DNA of 39,936 nt, taken from Pleurotus djamor (Eukaryota; Basidiomycota; Agaricomycetes; Agaricales; Pleurotaceae). The stretch lies in NCBI GenBank assembly GCA_029747585.1, contig JAPEVF010000333.1, forward strand, positions 1 through 39,936. Direction: 5' to 3'. Positions 21,244 to 31,952 of this stretch are shown in pieces; the stretch's first letter is position 1, and every line of letters starts with the position of its first letter. A program made the position numbers and the translations under genes. The notes beneath the pieces were generated by a model. It did not search any database, was not told where the DNA came from, and saw only the letters and a program-made list of their open reading frames with translations.

Positions 21244-24107
21244 TTACGACGAAGCGTAAAGCTTGACCACACCATCGGCACCAGCACTGGCCATGAAAGG
21301 TAGTGATGGGTGGAACTCAACATCAAGCACGCCCTCTCTAGCCTTTTCACGATGTGAGGTGCCCTCTTGTAAGCACTCGCGGGAACCAAGAAGGTCCCAG
21401 AAGCGGGTGGAGCAATCATGGCTTCCAGATACGAGTGACAAGCCAGCAGGATCGATCGACAATGACGTGACTCCGTCGAGGTGCGCGGTCATGGAATGGA
21501 TACATTGCCCTAGGATAATTTAAGAAGGAAGGTCATCAATTGACGGCGACGAAAGCGCCTTACCGGTTCCATAATCAAATATTCGGATGAATTTATCTTC
21601 ATGGGCAGTAACAAGAAGGGACATGGTAGGATGCGAAGCCATGCGATTGACTTGCGTAGCTGGGCTGCCGTCTGCAGAAAACTTTGGTAATGTCTCAGAC
21701 AGCAGCGAGAGATAACTCACCGTAGGTTATATCGGTACCCAACCGTGAAAGTTCCTTCCCAGTTTCAATGTCGAAGATCTTGACGACGGCGTTTTGGTAT
21801 GCAACGGCGACCTTCCTCACATCCGCCTTCAACGCTTCCACCGACGTAGCTCCAGGAGCATCGTTGTCATCAGCCATCTCCGAAGGGCTCTCCAGGCTTT
21901 CCAAGCCCGAGAAGCCCCACGTTAATTTTAATGAGCCGCCTCCAGAAGGCCCGCTTACATCCCACACTTTCACAGCACCCTCCGCGCCAGAACTTATCAG
22001 TGTTGTCTCCTCCCGAACAAGAGCCAAATCCCAGACTGCATCCGTATGACCCACAAGTTCGCCGCGGGAACGAGTTTCATCGTACGGGGCATACGTCGTA
22101 TGTGCCAGAGAAGGAAGGGCCCAAACTCGGATTGACGAATCAAGGGAAGCCGAATACAACAGGCCTTTCGATGGAGCATGGATCAACCTTGTTATTGCAG
22201 CTGAATGGCCTCGCAAGGTGAGTTGCGGCTCAATCTCGGTGGTGGGACGTGCTCTATATGGAGAAGATTGTCAACTGATAAGTCAAGGGTAAACTCAAGG
22301 AAAGCACGCACGCGGTGGCAGCGAGACCAGCAACATCCATTCTCCATATCTTGACCGTGCAATCGTCACCACCAGTTGCCAAGCATAGCTCATTGGGATG
22401 GAAGGCAAGGGCTCGAACGGCATCTAAGTGACTAAATTAGAATGGTCAGTCAAGTTCCACTTGAGTCAAAGGCCACGGAGATCCATGAAGGGAGCAAACT
22501 AGATTATGAAACTGACTTCCGGAGTGTTCGTTTTGCCTTCCATAGCTTAGCTCCTTCACCGTCGCCAATCACCGTGCCTTCGTCCTCCTCAGCCTCCGTT
22601 TCGGTTTCTTCCTCTTTCACCAAAGAACCATCGTCGTCATCTTCCCTCCGGCGTTCCCAGGAACTGGCACCCGCCATTACATTTCCCTGCATCTTCTGCT
22701 GTTCCGCGTCATGAGCCATCCGCAATCTGTCTTTCCAGTCGTCATCTGGACGATATATCGCGGTTGACATGCGGTTGATATCAGAGTCACCGCCTTCTTT
22801 GTCTTTCTCTCCGCTTGCCGGAGGCTGCGGTTGGCCAGCGCTTTGAGGTTGTCCGGTAGGCTGCGAGCCAGAGGCTTGCTGCAGGTGTGATTGCATAAGG
22901 GAAATATTGTTCATGGGATTGCTTCTCTCCAGTGACTGGCCCTGATTCCCAGCTGGGGCAGAAGACGGTCCGACCATCATGTCGGGCAAAATCTTGCGTG
23001 GACGGCCGTTATATGCGATTTGATCGAAGGAAGGGACATTAGGGAGAGTAAGGGGAGCCGAGCCGTTAGTAACAAGAGGTCGGTTTGGCAAAGGATTCAT
23101 GGCTTGAGGAGACGTCAAGTAGGATATTTCCTGTAGACATCTTGGGAAGCGGAGACGCGGTGAATACAAGTAGAGCTCATGTATGGACCGGAAACGACGT
23201 ACTGCTTGAGATAATCACGACTGCGAGCCCGACTTTTTGGATCCCGGCCTGGAGGAGGCTTCCCTAGTGCAGCTATGGCGCTAGCCGAAGGCGCATTCGT
23301 CCAATTCCAAGAATTCGGCCGCGTGGAGTTGGCCGCCGTCGCTCCGTTCGTCATACGACCTTCTGGAGGGAGAGGCATGTCTAAACCAGGTATAATTTCA
23401 GTTTTCCAAGAAAATGCCAGACCATTGAGTAGTACCTTCGCTGCGCGGTGAACTTCCGCTGCTCTCTTCTTTGTGACTCTGGGCATCGTCTTTCTGCATT
23501 TGAAGCGCAGCGAGCTTTGTTGGTGGTATAGACTGAGTTGAAGGTTGTGATAATTGTTTCGTGCTTCGGAAATACGAGAATGAGGTTTGGACAGAGCTTG
23601 GTTATACGCGGCCACATACCGTTCCATCCGTAGAGCGAATTCGAGCATTTTTATGCGGCGCATAAGGTCAAGTTTCACATTTTCAAACGAACGTCGCTCG
23701 CCCTCAAGAAGAGCGATGCGTGCCTACGAATGTTGGATGGTTAGCCGGACTTTGGGTGAGGAAACGACGAAAGAACGGACCCTCATCTCTGCCCGTTCGA
23801 TCTCCCACTCATTTCGGTCGCGCTCATATCGTCTCCATTCGGTCTGCAGGAAGTGAAGAACGCTAGAAAGCGTGAAATCTTGGCCGTTCAAAGGTGGTGG
23901 TAGAGGAAGGTTATTTTGTGCTCCCGGCTGCTGCTGTTGTTGCTGCTGTTGCTGCTGCTGCTGAGCCTGCTGCTGGTTATTCGGGAGGACCTGCAAAGAT
24001 GCCAGCATGGGTAACTGGATGGACGAGGAGGAGGACGAGGAGGAAAAAGGTACGGGCGGCGGAGGCTTCGAGTTGGTGTTGTTGATGCGTGAATTGGGGT
24101 TGAGCAT
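21244..24107 (-). CDS. Striatin-family scaffold of the STRIPAK complex (WD40)
   Basis: Striatin is the B''' subunit that ties PP2A to GCK kinases and Mob3 in STRIPAK; fungal homologs are PRO11 and Far8. The start at 24107 gives [10 protein letters not shown], then a low-complexity S/P/Q segment with a glutamine run. The hallmark N-terminal block follows: [27 protein letters not shown], and after an intron the caveolin-binding and coiled-coil part with [23 protein letters not shown]. The middle holds SRDYLKQ joined to [20 protein letters not shown], as in animal striatins, and an acidic linker. The C-terminal third is a WD40 propeller: [53 protein letters not shown], and a final [20 protein letters not shown] followed by [12 protein letters not shown]. 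The whole architecture is intact. Confidence 0.93.
23918..23985 (-). repeat. CAG/CAA trinucleotide tract coding polyglutamine in striatin
   Basis: On the minus strand this reads as mixed CAG and CAA codons, giving a run of about a dozen glutamines after [11 protein letters not shown] and before PGAQNNLP. Mixed codons make it less prone to slippage than pure CAG. Such tracts usually vary between strains. Confidence 0.85.
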
Positions 24108-24470
24108 TATCGGACAAACAAAACCAAAGGCCGACACGTCCTTCCAGACTTCCACGACTGCAGCCCGCCGTCTTCTGTCCTTTCCTTGTCTCGTCGCTGG
24201 TGGCAGCGTGCGCAATGAAGAAAACGTTTTTCTTTTCAGGCTGCTCTCAGTTATATACTACTCGACCATGAAAAGCTTAAAAAAGCTGCTTCTTTATTAT
24301 TGAACATGGATATTTCCCTCCGATCTTCGACGGGGGCAAACAAGCTCGTTGCCATCAACACGCGGCGCGCAATGAGGCTCTGTTTATGAGTCCATACACA
24401 TTCTATGAGACGTCTATGCACATAGGTCGCCACGACTGGGCCTGGTTGGCCTCGGTAAGGAAAAACAGCT
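24108..24470. other. Intergenic region upstream of striatin
   Basis: This 363-bp gap separates the striatin start from the TMA7 stop, both on the minus strand. It must contain the striatin promoter and leader and the TMA7 3' UTR. No coding exon or repeat is evident. Confidence 0.5.
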
Positions 24471-24889
24471 CTACTTCTTGCCGGACCTAGTGATGGAATC
24501 GATGATCAATACATGGCAAAGTTAATGGGTGGGTTCATACTTCTTGATCCCGCTGCTACCGCTTCCCAAGGGGCCACCTGTGAAGGCGTTAGATTTGCTA
24601 CCAAAGCATGGTCGCTCGAACTACGAACCCTTCAAAGCTAAGAAATGTAATCGTTCAATCATCAGCATATGACAATGATAATATCGAGCCAAAGATACCT
24701 ACCCTTGTCTTTTGCAGCTTTCAAGGCAGCAGCTTCTTGTTTCTGCTTGTCTTTAAATGCCTTATCTTCTTCTGTTTCCTCCTTCTTATCTTTCTTCGGG
24801 GCCTTTCGAAGAATGAGACTCGGATTCAAATAAGAGGCTAGCAAATCTACCTTCAAAGGCTTGAGTTTACCACCTGCACGACCAGACAT
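24471..24889 (-). CDS. TMA7: Translation machinery-associated protein 7 (TMA7)
   Basis: TMA7 is a ribosome-associated protein of about 64 residues, conserved from yeast to human (CCDC72). Three introns split it into four small exons. Exon 1 gives MSGRAGGKLKPLK. After an intron (GTAGAT...CGAAAG) comes APKKDKKEETEEDKAFKDKQ and KQEAAALKAAKDKG. After the next intron comes GPLGSGSSGIKK, and a last exon supplies SGKK and the stop at 24471. The product matches the family over its whole length, including the invariant N-terminal MSGR and the C-terminal GIKKSGKK. It is lysine/glutamate-rich and probably largely disordered. Its start lies 108 bp from that of the divergent hydrolase gene. Confidence 0.95.
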
Positions 24890-24997
24890 CGATGAGCAAA
24901 AGATTTGATTATAGGCGCTTATTGAATTGGGATACACTTCCATGGGCGCTCTCGTTTACCTCCTGTTTCATTCATCGATCGTAACGCAAGGCCCGCG
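24890..24997. promoter_or_regulatory. Short divergent promoter between TMA7 and the hydrolase gene
   Basis: 108 bp separate the two ATGs. No TATA element is clear. A plus-strand ATG at 24943 opens a 32-codon frame (MGALVYLLFHSS...) that does not splice in frame into the hydrolase, so it would act as an upstream frame if transcribed. Confidence 0.4.
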
Positions 24998-27900
24998 ATG
25001 TGCTCGTGGCATGCCGAATTATCCACCTCTTGGGATGTAAGTCCCGACAGAGCGTCACGAAACAGGATGTGCTAATCGTTGTCTATAAAGGTTCTCGGAC
25101 CTTTCCCCTTGCATGCTAGAGAGCAATACTTCTTCTCGCCCGCCTTTCCTATTGAAAGTGAAGGCCATCCTTTGCCTGTGACCTTAATATTCCCTCGTGC
25201 TTACACGCGGTCAATTGTGCCCAGTTGACGAGGCGATTGACTTGAACAAAGAATGGCCGTCGTCCTACGCCGATGGTGGGACAGTAAAGTGGACAACGAC
25301 CGAATCCACGTCTGACGGTCAAATTAAAGTCACATTCCCCCACATAAGGTCTCGCCTGTGTCAGGTCGTTTTCGCGCTGACACTAACAATATTTATTAAG
25401 ATGGAAATACCTTCGTGACACGGAAGGCTGGGCTGCTCTCCAACACCACGCCGTCCTCCGTGGGACCCTGACCATCACACCTCCAACATCAGGATCCTCC
25501 GCAAACGCAGAAGCACAAAAGCTCAGGCTCCTCGTGCAGCTTTTACAAGCATCATTCTTTGCTATCGTTCCTGCCAATCGTGCAACCGTTTCAGGCACGC
25601 AAATCAAAGAAGCTCACTGGCACCATGGAAACATCTATAGTATGGAGCGCGCTTTACCTCAGGCTGTGAATCTCCCAACTCCACCTTCTTCCACTGAACC
25701 AACAACGTATGACATATTTATAAGTGGTGAATACGAGGTACTCTAGACTATCCTTGCCCTCTCATAGTATGTACATCCAACTCATCCCGTTTACCCGTAG
25801 ATCAGACTCTTCGGCGACCCTAAGTCGTATGGCAGTGACTTTCCCATTCAAAGCTTACAGATATCGGTGGAAGCCATCCAAGCAACCGACGAAATCACTC
25901 ACGAGCCTTCCCAAGACGTCATCTGTGACTTTGTTGAAGGTCATTCGTTCGGAAATGCGCTTGGAATAGGATTGCGCAGTCTCGATGGATGGTGGATCGT
26001 GAAGCACGCTACCCTTCAAAGCAGCAGTCTATTGCAAGCAAGCATCACCCGTATTTTACCGGGTTTTTTACTGAACCGATCATCAACACAGGGCCTCACC
26101 GTACATCTAAAGGAAACAATCAAAATAGCCCCATCTCAAACGAGAATGGTTCCTCTTGTAATTGAACAAACTGGTCCGTTCTTAGGGGACAACATACCTA
26201 TCTCTCTGGAGGTCGAAAACCTTCGAGAAGGACTTTCCAAGACTGTGAAGGTCATCTTGAAAGTCACCCAGCGACCGCTCTGGGAGGGAGCCGACCTTGA
26301 TCCTCACTACGCGATTAAAACATCGTACTTCTACGCTGGGAGCATGCCGACGAATTTCCTTGTAGTGCCTCCTCTCAAGCCGAATGCAACCGACGTCCCC
26401 AAAGCTCCAATACTATGTCTCCGTAAGTAAAGACATCCACTTCCATCTGGTAAACGCCTGCTTACATTCTGTATGGCCGATAGATGGTGCAGGCGTAGAC
26501 GTTGTTGGGACTCCATGGTGGTCCGACGTATTACCTCGATTCGATCACAGCTGGTTAGTCATCCCCACAGGCCGAACATCTTGGGTGAGGCAATGACATC
26601 AATCCTTGTTACATCCATGACCGACGGTTAGTTAAGGGTTTAGATTGGCATGGTCCAAGTGCTCAGGACGCTTGGAACTCCCTGGACGCTTTAATTACAA
26701 TAGTCAAGTCGAATCAGGGTTGGAACCCCTGGAAGCTGCTCGATAATTCTCCTGCCGTCGTGTTGGGACATTCAAATGGCGGCCAAGGTGCTTGGTATAT
26801 CGCGTCGCGATATCCAGACCGAGTATTGGCTGGTCAGTTCCTCTAGTTTATTTGGGAGGATCATTCGCAAAGTGATGTATTCTTAGTGGCCCCGATGGCT
26901 GCCTATATCAAATCTCAATCCTACGTACCATGGACACAATCTAGGTGAGACAAGTGTGCCCCATACCTCGCCTTCCCCATGTAAACTTCCCTCCAGGTCG
27001 GGCCACTATCTAGACCCGGCACTCCGGGCAATATTGCAAACGGCTTTAACCGCAGATGACAACGACCTATTCATGACAAACATAGCACACGTACCTGTAC
27101 TCGCCATCCACGGTGGACGGGATGATAACGTCCCTGTATGGCACTCGCGTGAATATGTGTCCGTTCTGAAGACCCTCAATCCAGATGCAAATGCAATGTA
27201 AGCTCTGCATCTTCGCCTGCCCTGGACGAGCACTTCATCTTCCAATGTAGCTTCAGAGAGGACCCCGGTCAACCCCATTGGTACGACCTGGCCGTCACAC
27301 ACCCAGACACCATTGCCTTCCTCAAAGCTGGCGTAGAATCGTCTCTCTCGGCCTCTCCGCAAGAGTTCACACTCACAGTTGCTAATCCTTCCGAATCTGG
27401 TTCTCTGTTTGGCTTCAAGGTCTTGAGATTGAGCATCCCAGGGAGGTAGGCCAGGCTCACCCAATCGTATCATTTTGCTGCACATTTGAATTGATAGGCT
27501 GGGTAAGCTCAAAGTCAATAAAGACGAACGAGGGCTCTTGAATATCTCAACAACAAATGTCGACGCCTTTCAAGTTGACTTCAAGAGACTCCGCTTAGAC
27601 TCGGTTCCCATTGACTTCTCCATCGACGCAACATCGTTCCAAGAGGTCTCGTCCTGCGATTGCATGTTCAGGAAGTGGAATGCTTCCTGGAACATACTCA
27701 CCGGCGACAAGACACCTCTTCTACATTGCCCCGGAAGGGCTCAGCGGATTCTATCTTCAGCCGCCCCTATAACACTTATCATCCCTGAAAGGGAGCAAAC
27801 TCACGAACTGTCCATCGCTCTGAGGATCGCTCATAACTTACACACCTATCATCGACTAGACTCGACCATCGTCTCCTCGAATGATGCTTTGCGCCTTCTC

Positions 27901-28329
27901 GAAGAAGGTTCAATCCACGGTAATATAATATATCTAGGAATGCCCTTTACACCGTTCGCTCGGTCCATCCTCGAATGCAGTCCAGCTCCCTTTGACGTTG
28001 TCGATGATCAGTTACTTCTCAAAGGTCAACTAATCCCTCATCCTGAAGAGGGTGTTCTCTGCCTCCATCCCCATCCACGACAACCTTCAGCACTGGTCTT
28101 AATGGTGATCGGCGAGGGCACTGGCCTAGAGCGAGCTTTCAGGCAGATTCCTCTACGAACTGGAGTACCCACGCCAGATTGGTTGGTCATGAGCAACTCA
28201 TCCGACACCATTGCGGAAGGAGGCATCTTAGGGGCAGGGTTCGTGTCCATTAACTTGCCTACAAGTTCTCTTCACTCAGAAGATCTCTTTCCAGAGTATG
28301 GCAACGTGATTGGGCATGGAATGAAGTAA
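24998..28329 (+). CDS. Large serine alpha/beta hydrolase (S9/esterase-like)
   Basis: A protein of about 900-950 residues with a beta-rich N-terminal half, a central alpha/beta hydrolase domain and an extra C-terminal region. Exon 1 (MCSWHAELSTSWD) joins VLGPFPLHAREQYFFSPAFPI, and the next splice gives EIDEAIDLNKEWPSSYADGG. The nucleophile elbow is GHSNGGQGAWYIASRYPDR (serine, about 26770). The acid aspartate is in HGGRDDNVPVWHS (about 27120) and the likely catalytic histidine in QPHWYD (about 27280). LCLHGAGVD before the domain would supply the oxyanion hole. The C-terminal 350 residues (27350-28329) show no domain I recognise. The fold is shared by prolyl oligopeptidase-like peptidases and feruloyl or PHB-type esterases, so the substrate is open. 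No signal peptide is seen from this start; an undetected upstream exon is possible. Confidence 0.85.
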
Positions 28330-28396
28330 TGTCTTGGTTATATTAGATAGAATTACAGGCTGAATATATTTGAACGAAACAATGAATTGAACGATA

Positions 28397-28985
28397 TTAC
28401 TCGTCGCACCTACACACCCACGCCTCCTTTCTGTCACGCTCCCCAACTGCACCTAACTCGTCAAATCCTTCCCGAACGGTTATTTTACAATTTGGAGGCA
28501 GCTCATCAAGCATCTTGAACTCGATCTCGCCTGCCTTAGTATATGACAAGATTTTGTAACCGCCAGAAAGAGATGGCATCATGGCTTTGATGAAGATACC
28601 ACGTCTGCTTCGCTCCTTAAGCAGTGAAAGTAACATATCGAAATGAGGGTCGCCGGGGAGGTCACGGATGTTCTTGACGATGATAACCCGTAGCGATGGA
28701 TATAGTAATGGATAAGAGCTGCGGCAGCAAGCACAAAAGAATGTCAGCTGGTCGGGGACCTGAATTTCGATGTATGTGAGGGTGTACGAAGATCCTAAAA
28801 AATAAACCCAAAATGGATGTGTGATCTTGTCTGCCTGGGATGTTGTTCTTGAAGCTTCTGGGTCACTCAGGATGATGAGGGACTTCAGCGGATGGGTTAT
28901 GAGTTCCTGATAGACGGTCGCGAATTCCATCTCATCATCGAAGTATTCGAAGAGATTAACCAAATATTTTTGACGGCGTTGGAGG
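28397..28985 (-). pseudogene. F-box/LRR-like protein C-terminal fragment
   Basis: This minus-strand open frame ends at 28397. Its last 130 residues resemble the leucine-rich C-terminal part of agaricomycete F-box proteins: YIEIQVPDQLTFFCACC, SSYPLLYPSLRVIIVKNI, DLPGDPHFDMLLSLLKERS and RGIFIKAMMPSL, then ELPPNCKITVREGFDE. Splice acceptors (TTTTTTAG, GCCGCAG) around 28727 and 28798 suggest former exons. No F-box and no plausible beginning is visible, because directly upstream lies the RTA1 half-gene on the same strand. It may be a gene remnant or the 3' part of a chimeric transcript. The family assignment rests on general resemblance. Confidence 0.4.
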
Positions 28986-28996
28986 GAGGTACTCAC

Positions 28997-29686
28997 GTTT
29001 GTGGGGTCTGAATTGTTGTTCGTGGCGGCGAGGACAATAAGGCCACCAAGCATTTGGATCACGAATCCTAGTATATCCTAGAGGACGTTACGGTCAGTAG
29101 CAGGACACACATGAAATCTACTGAACAACGCACACATCCCAAGAAGGTCCAAGTATCTGTACGCACCAATGAGTATGCTCCTAAGCGAGATTTACGACAT
29201 GAAATAATTGGCTCACACCACTTTGGTCTCAAACGGCTGTAAGATGGCCCAAGCCGAAGAATGATTCGACCCAGTATCATGAAGTTCGCAGCTACGAGAG
29301 GCGTTGGAGCGATGATGGTAGCCAATATCCTAGCCAATCGGTCAGCAATTGCAGAAACTTGTCGTCAGGATGCCACTACACTCACTGTATCTGGAATGGC
29401 GTGCTTTCGTAGACAGAATAGCTAGACCATAGTCGCCCTATCCAACCTAGAACTTCGATCGCGCCACCGAAGCAGGCGGTTGGAAAGAGCCACCAGGAAC
29501 GAGTCATGACCGCTTGAACGCTGTGAGAGACTGTCAACGGTTGAGATGGTTGTAAGAGAGACAGATAGAGAAAGGCCTACGCGTCGATAAAATAAAGAGG
29601 ACCACGAAGATATAGGCCACATATTGCGTAGGTACATATCCATAGGGAGAGGGTCGTTGAGGGAGTCCGTCTGTAACTGAGTCCAT
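28997..29686 (-). pseudogene. RTA1-like membrane protein, N-terminal half only
   Basis: RTA1 proteins are fungal seven-TM proteins linked to lipid translocation and drug resistance. The start at 29686 gives MDSVTDGLPQRPSPYGYVPT, followed by hydrophobic segments that fit RTA1: YVAYIFVVLFILSTLSHSVQA, TRSWWLFPTACFGGAIEVLGW, IGRLWSS, ILATIIAPTPLVAANFMILG, RIILRLGPSYSRL, and YTWTFLGCDILGFVIQMLGG. Four introns of 50-60 bp restore this order. After AATNNNSDPTN a GTGAGT donor appears, but none of the expected C-terminal half (three further TM segments) follows; the downstream sequence is the F-box-like fragment. The exons present are intact, so the break is a truncation, not decay by point mutation. 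Confidence 0.72.
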
Positions 29687-30488
29687 GGTGAATCCAAGAA
29701 AAAAGCAAAAGGAATGTTGTAGGACAGTAGACGTGGAAAGGGAGGGAAAGAGACAAAGAAAGAAAATAAGTCGTAGTCGGCAAGGTACTGGCATGATGAG
29801 GTATAAATGTCAATGATGCTGCTGCGGATAGATAGGGCCCTGAGAGTTGGAAAAAAATCTTGATCAACGTAGAGGTTCCAGATAAGTGGGCACGACAGAG
29901 TCCACAGACGAGCTCCAAGATGAAGACAATTGTAATTTTGTTTCTCTGAAACCTCGAGATCCATTCAGTGAGCCGTCTCTGTTGCCTCTAGCCCTTGGTT
30001 GACTTGCGCATCCACGGTTTAAGGAGAATGAACTTTGATTCAACAGCTTCTTCTTTCCTCTTGGGTATTCCAAGAAACCGTCCTTTTCTTTCCGACGGCG
30101 TATCGATTGTTTCCTATCGTCCCGTCGGAGGCGACAACCGAGTTAGGACAACCGAGTTAGACGCGTACTTCGCGAGATACGTGCGCGTTCAATGCGCGTT
30201 CCAACCCCGTTCGTCGGACCTAGAAGTTCACATATCCATATACCTATATACTGCGCACTCAGCCGATAGAAAGCTCCGTCGGTTTTGTTTGCATACCAAT
30301 ACTTACACACGACGGTATTGGAGCGTGGTCAAGCAAGGCTTAAGTAGGGTTCAACATCGTGCCACAACATCGTCCCTGTTAAGTAAGTAAAATCCACTCC
30401 TGAGACGCTCAGGCGCCCCCTGTTACTTAGCACCCTTTACCACAAGCAGTGACTGGACTGCAGATGGTCAGTCCTTCAATGCTTCAAT
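29687..30488. other. Region upstream of the RTA1 half-gene, no gene seen
   Basis: The minus strand stays open for 180 codons across 29422-29964, but this frame overlaps the RTA1 exons and has no family resemblance. A plus-strand frame of 131 codons at 29995-30390 also looks like chance. I support no gene here. Confidence 0.4.
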
Positions 30489-30489
30489 T

Positions 30490-30801
30490 TCAGGCTTTTG
30501 GCACTGGTGTCTCGGAGAAAAAAATCTCAGTAATGTCCCATGGCTCACGTGCGGTTTCGCAGCGAAACAGTACTAAATCGACCCTGGCGAGACTAACATA
30601 GCAAAACAACTTCAAGTTGACGGAGGGGAGGAACTGTTCGATGGGTAGTATTCGATCAGGTACTTGGCATTTCCCTGAATCCGGGTAATAATTATCAGTA
30701 ATTAAATATTTAAACCCCCTACTTGCCTCTGAGGGGTTTCTGACTGCTTGGGTACGTTCTAGTGGCCACTGGGAGTACACATTGAGTTNAAAAAAACACA
30801 A
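30490..30801 (-). other. Open frame of unknown nature in repeat-like DNA
   Basis: A minus-strand frame of about 100 codons ends at 30490 with SETPVPKA and includes FLPSVNLKLFCYVSLARVD. An N at 30789 sits next to an A run at its 5' end. No homology is recognised. Its place beside the hairpin and telomere-like repeats suggests it is part of a repeat and not a host gene. Confidence 0.2.
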
Positions 30802-30803
30802 AA

Positions 30804-30833
30804 GGCTAGGATTCGCGCACGCGAACCCTAGCC
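30804..30833. repeat. Near-perfect hairpin, 14-bp stem
   Basis: Two 14-nt arms (GGCTAGGATTCGCG and CGCGAACCCTAGCC) flank a 2-nt loop; only the eighth pair (A/C) is mismatched. It lies just after an A run. It could be a transposon-terminus hairpin or a structured RNA end; nothing here decides. Confidence 0.7.
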
Positions 30834-30863
30834 TGTACCCAGCATTGGTTCTTGGGCAGCAAA

Positions 30864-30920
30864 GTTAGCGTTAGGGGATAGAGTTAGGGGATAGGGTTAG
30901 GTTAGCCGGTTAGGGTTCGG
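30864..30920 (+). repeat. Degenerate interstitial TTAGGG-like repeat
   Basis: Within 57 bp the G-rich strand shows GTTAGCG, GTTAGGGGATA, GAGTTAGGGGATA, GGGTTAGGTTAGC and GGTTAGGGTTCGG. The unit resembles the TTAGGG telomere repeat of most basidiomycetes but is degenerate. It may be an internal telomeric scar or a coincidental G-rich minisatellite. Confidence 0.5.
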
Positions 30921-30955
30921 GGACATCCCCCCCGCGCAAACGAGGCTTTAGTGTG

Positions 30956-31029
30956 CTGACTCGACCAATCCTGGCTTGGGGGACCCCCCCCGAGTGTAGC
31001 GAGGGAGGGGAAGGATTGGGAGCAGTCAG
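30956..31029. repeat. Imperfect inverted repeat with G/C homopolymer runs
   Basis: The left arm, CTGACT...CCAATCCT, pairs with the right arm AGGATTGGGAGCAGTCAG. The loop contains CTTGGGGG, a run of seven C and GAGGGAGGGG. It adds to the palindromic, homopolymer-rich character of this accessory stretch. Confidence 0.45.
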
Positions 31030-31445
31030 CCCTCTGTTGCGCAAATCAAAAAAAGAGGGTATATAAATTGTCTAAGGAGATAACATTCAGATAACTCAAT
31101 ATTCCCTGCATTGGGATCCCACGGTTTACTTTCCACTGAGATAGCGCTTGCAAGAACCCTTAGAAGATTCCCACACTAGTGGCAACCCTGTGATCGAATC
31201 CGAACCATCGAAGTGCGACTCGACGGAGGGGCTTACCTCGATCACTCTGTTTTACATCGCAAGTCACTGCAACAATGGGCGGCTTCAAACCATCGAGCCC
31301 CCCGCTGTCGCGCCTCAGAATCCAGATAAGTACACCGCCCGCCACTTTGAGTAAACGTTGACCAAGAATATATCCGATTCTGGCATGTCGGCCGCGTATG
31401 GTCAACCTCTATCCATCCTCTATCCTTCCGCCAGTCTTGCACTGT

Positions 31446-31488
31446 CTGCGCCAAGGGGAGTCCGGCTTTAGAATCGCGGAAAACAACC
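31446..31488. repeat. Left outer inverted repeat of the palindromic locus
   Basis: This segment matches the reverse complement of 32367-32410 with only a few differences; the shared core is AAGGGGAGTCCGGCTTTAGA. On the minus strand it reads ILKPDSPW, which the right copy also encodes on the plus strand. A 17-nt direct repeat, ACAGCCACAACACTTTT, also occurs at 31522 and 32346. These look like remnants of an older repeat family flanking the newer perfect palindrome. Confidence 0.7.
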
Positions 31489-31761
31489 AACCTCTGGTTC
31501 CCCCTCCCAACCCTGAAAAACACAGCCACAACACTTTTCTCGACGAATTCCTGCAAAATCTCTTGTAGGTCGATAAAGTCGGCGGGTGATCTTGGTTCGG
31601 AGGTTCATAGAACAATTCGTAGAATATGAATTTNGGGGGGGTACCTACATTTTCTTAGGCCTGATTTGCTGATAGACACGATACCGAACGGTGGCAAGAT
31701 AATAGGGGAGGTCCTAGGGAAGGCGTTCATGAAGCTGCGACTCCATTTGGATGCCTTCGTT

Positions 31762-31952
31762 GGTCAGCGACGGAGAATGAAAATGGGTAGGCTGAAATAG
31801 TTAGAGGATGGGAAAGTCCTTCCAAATCCGATAGTCACCCGGGCAGGTAGTCATATATTACCAGTGACGTATGGTAAGGACAGGACTGATTGCCTAGCGG
31901 TTTGCGCGGCTGGCCTCTATTTTTGCCACGCACGAGGTCGCGCGTTCGATTC
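31762..31952 (+). repeat. Left arm of a perfect 191-bp inverted repeat with tRNA-like box A and box B
   Basis: The arm is identical, base for base, to the reverse complement of 32060-32250. Near its inner end are TTGCCTAGCGG (31890-31900), ten of eleven matches to a tRNA box A, and GTTCGATTC (31944-31952), an exact match to the box B consensus GWTCRANNC. Identity between the arms stops at the last base of box B. Following bases keep an AGGTCG/CGACCT pairing, but a proper cloverleaf does not form, so this is not a functional tRNA gene. A TTTT at 31981 could end Pol III transcripts. About 130 bp of arm lie upstream of box A, unlike a canonical SINE. Confidence 0.88.

Noticed and set aside
22442..22714. 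Plus-strand serine-rich frame
   Set aside because: It is the complement of the acidic linker of striatin; the serine richness mirrors the acidic codons.
24943..25040. Signal peptide for the serine hydrolase (frame starting MGALVYLLFHSS)
   Set aside because: Its frame does not splice in phase with the next exon; only the frame starting at 24998 joins WD to VLGPFPLHAREQ.
29422..29964. A 180-codon minus-strand gene
   Set aside because: It overlaps the RTA1 exons in another frame, shows no domain, and the RTA1 reading with introns explains the sequence better.
31409..31615. Real protein with ILKPDSPW motif on the minus strand
   Set aside because: The same motif appears in the inverted partner at 32367-32410 at DNA level, so it is a repeat-derived frame and not a host gene.
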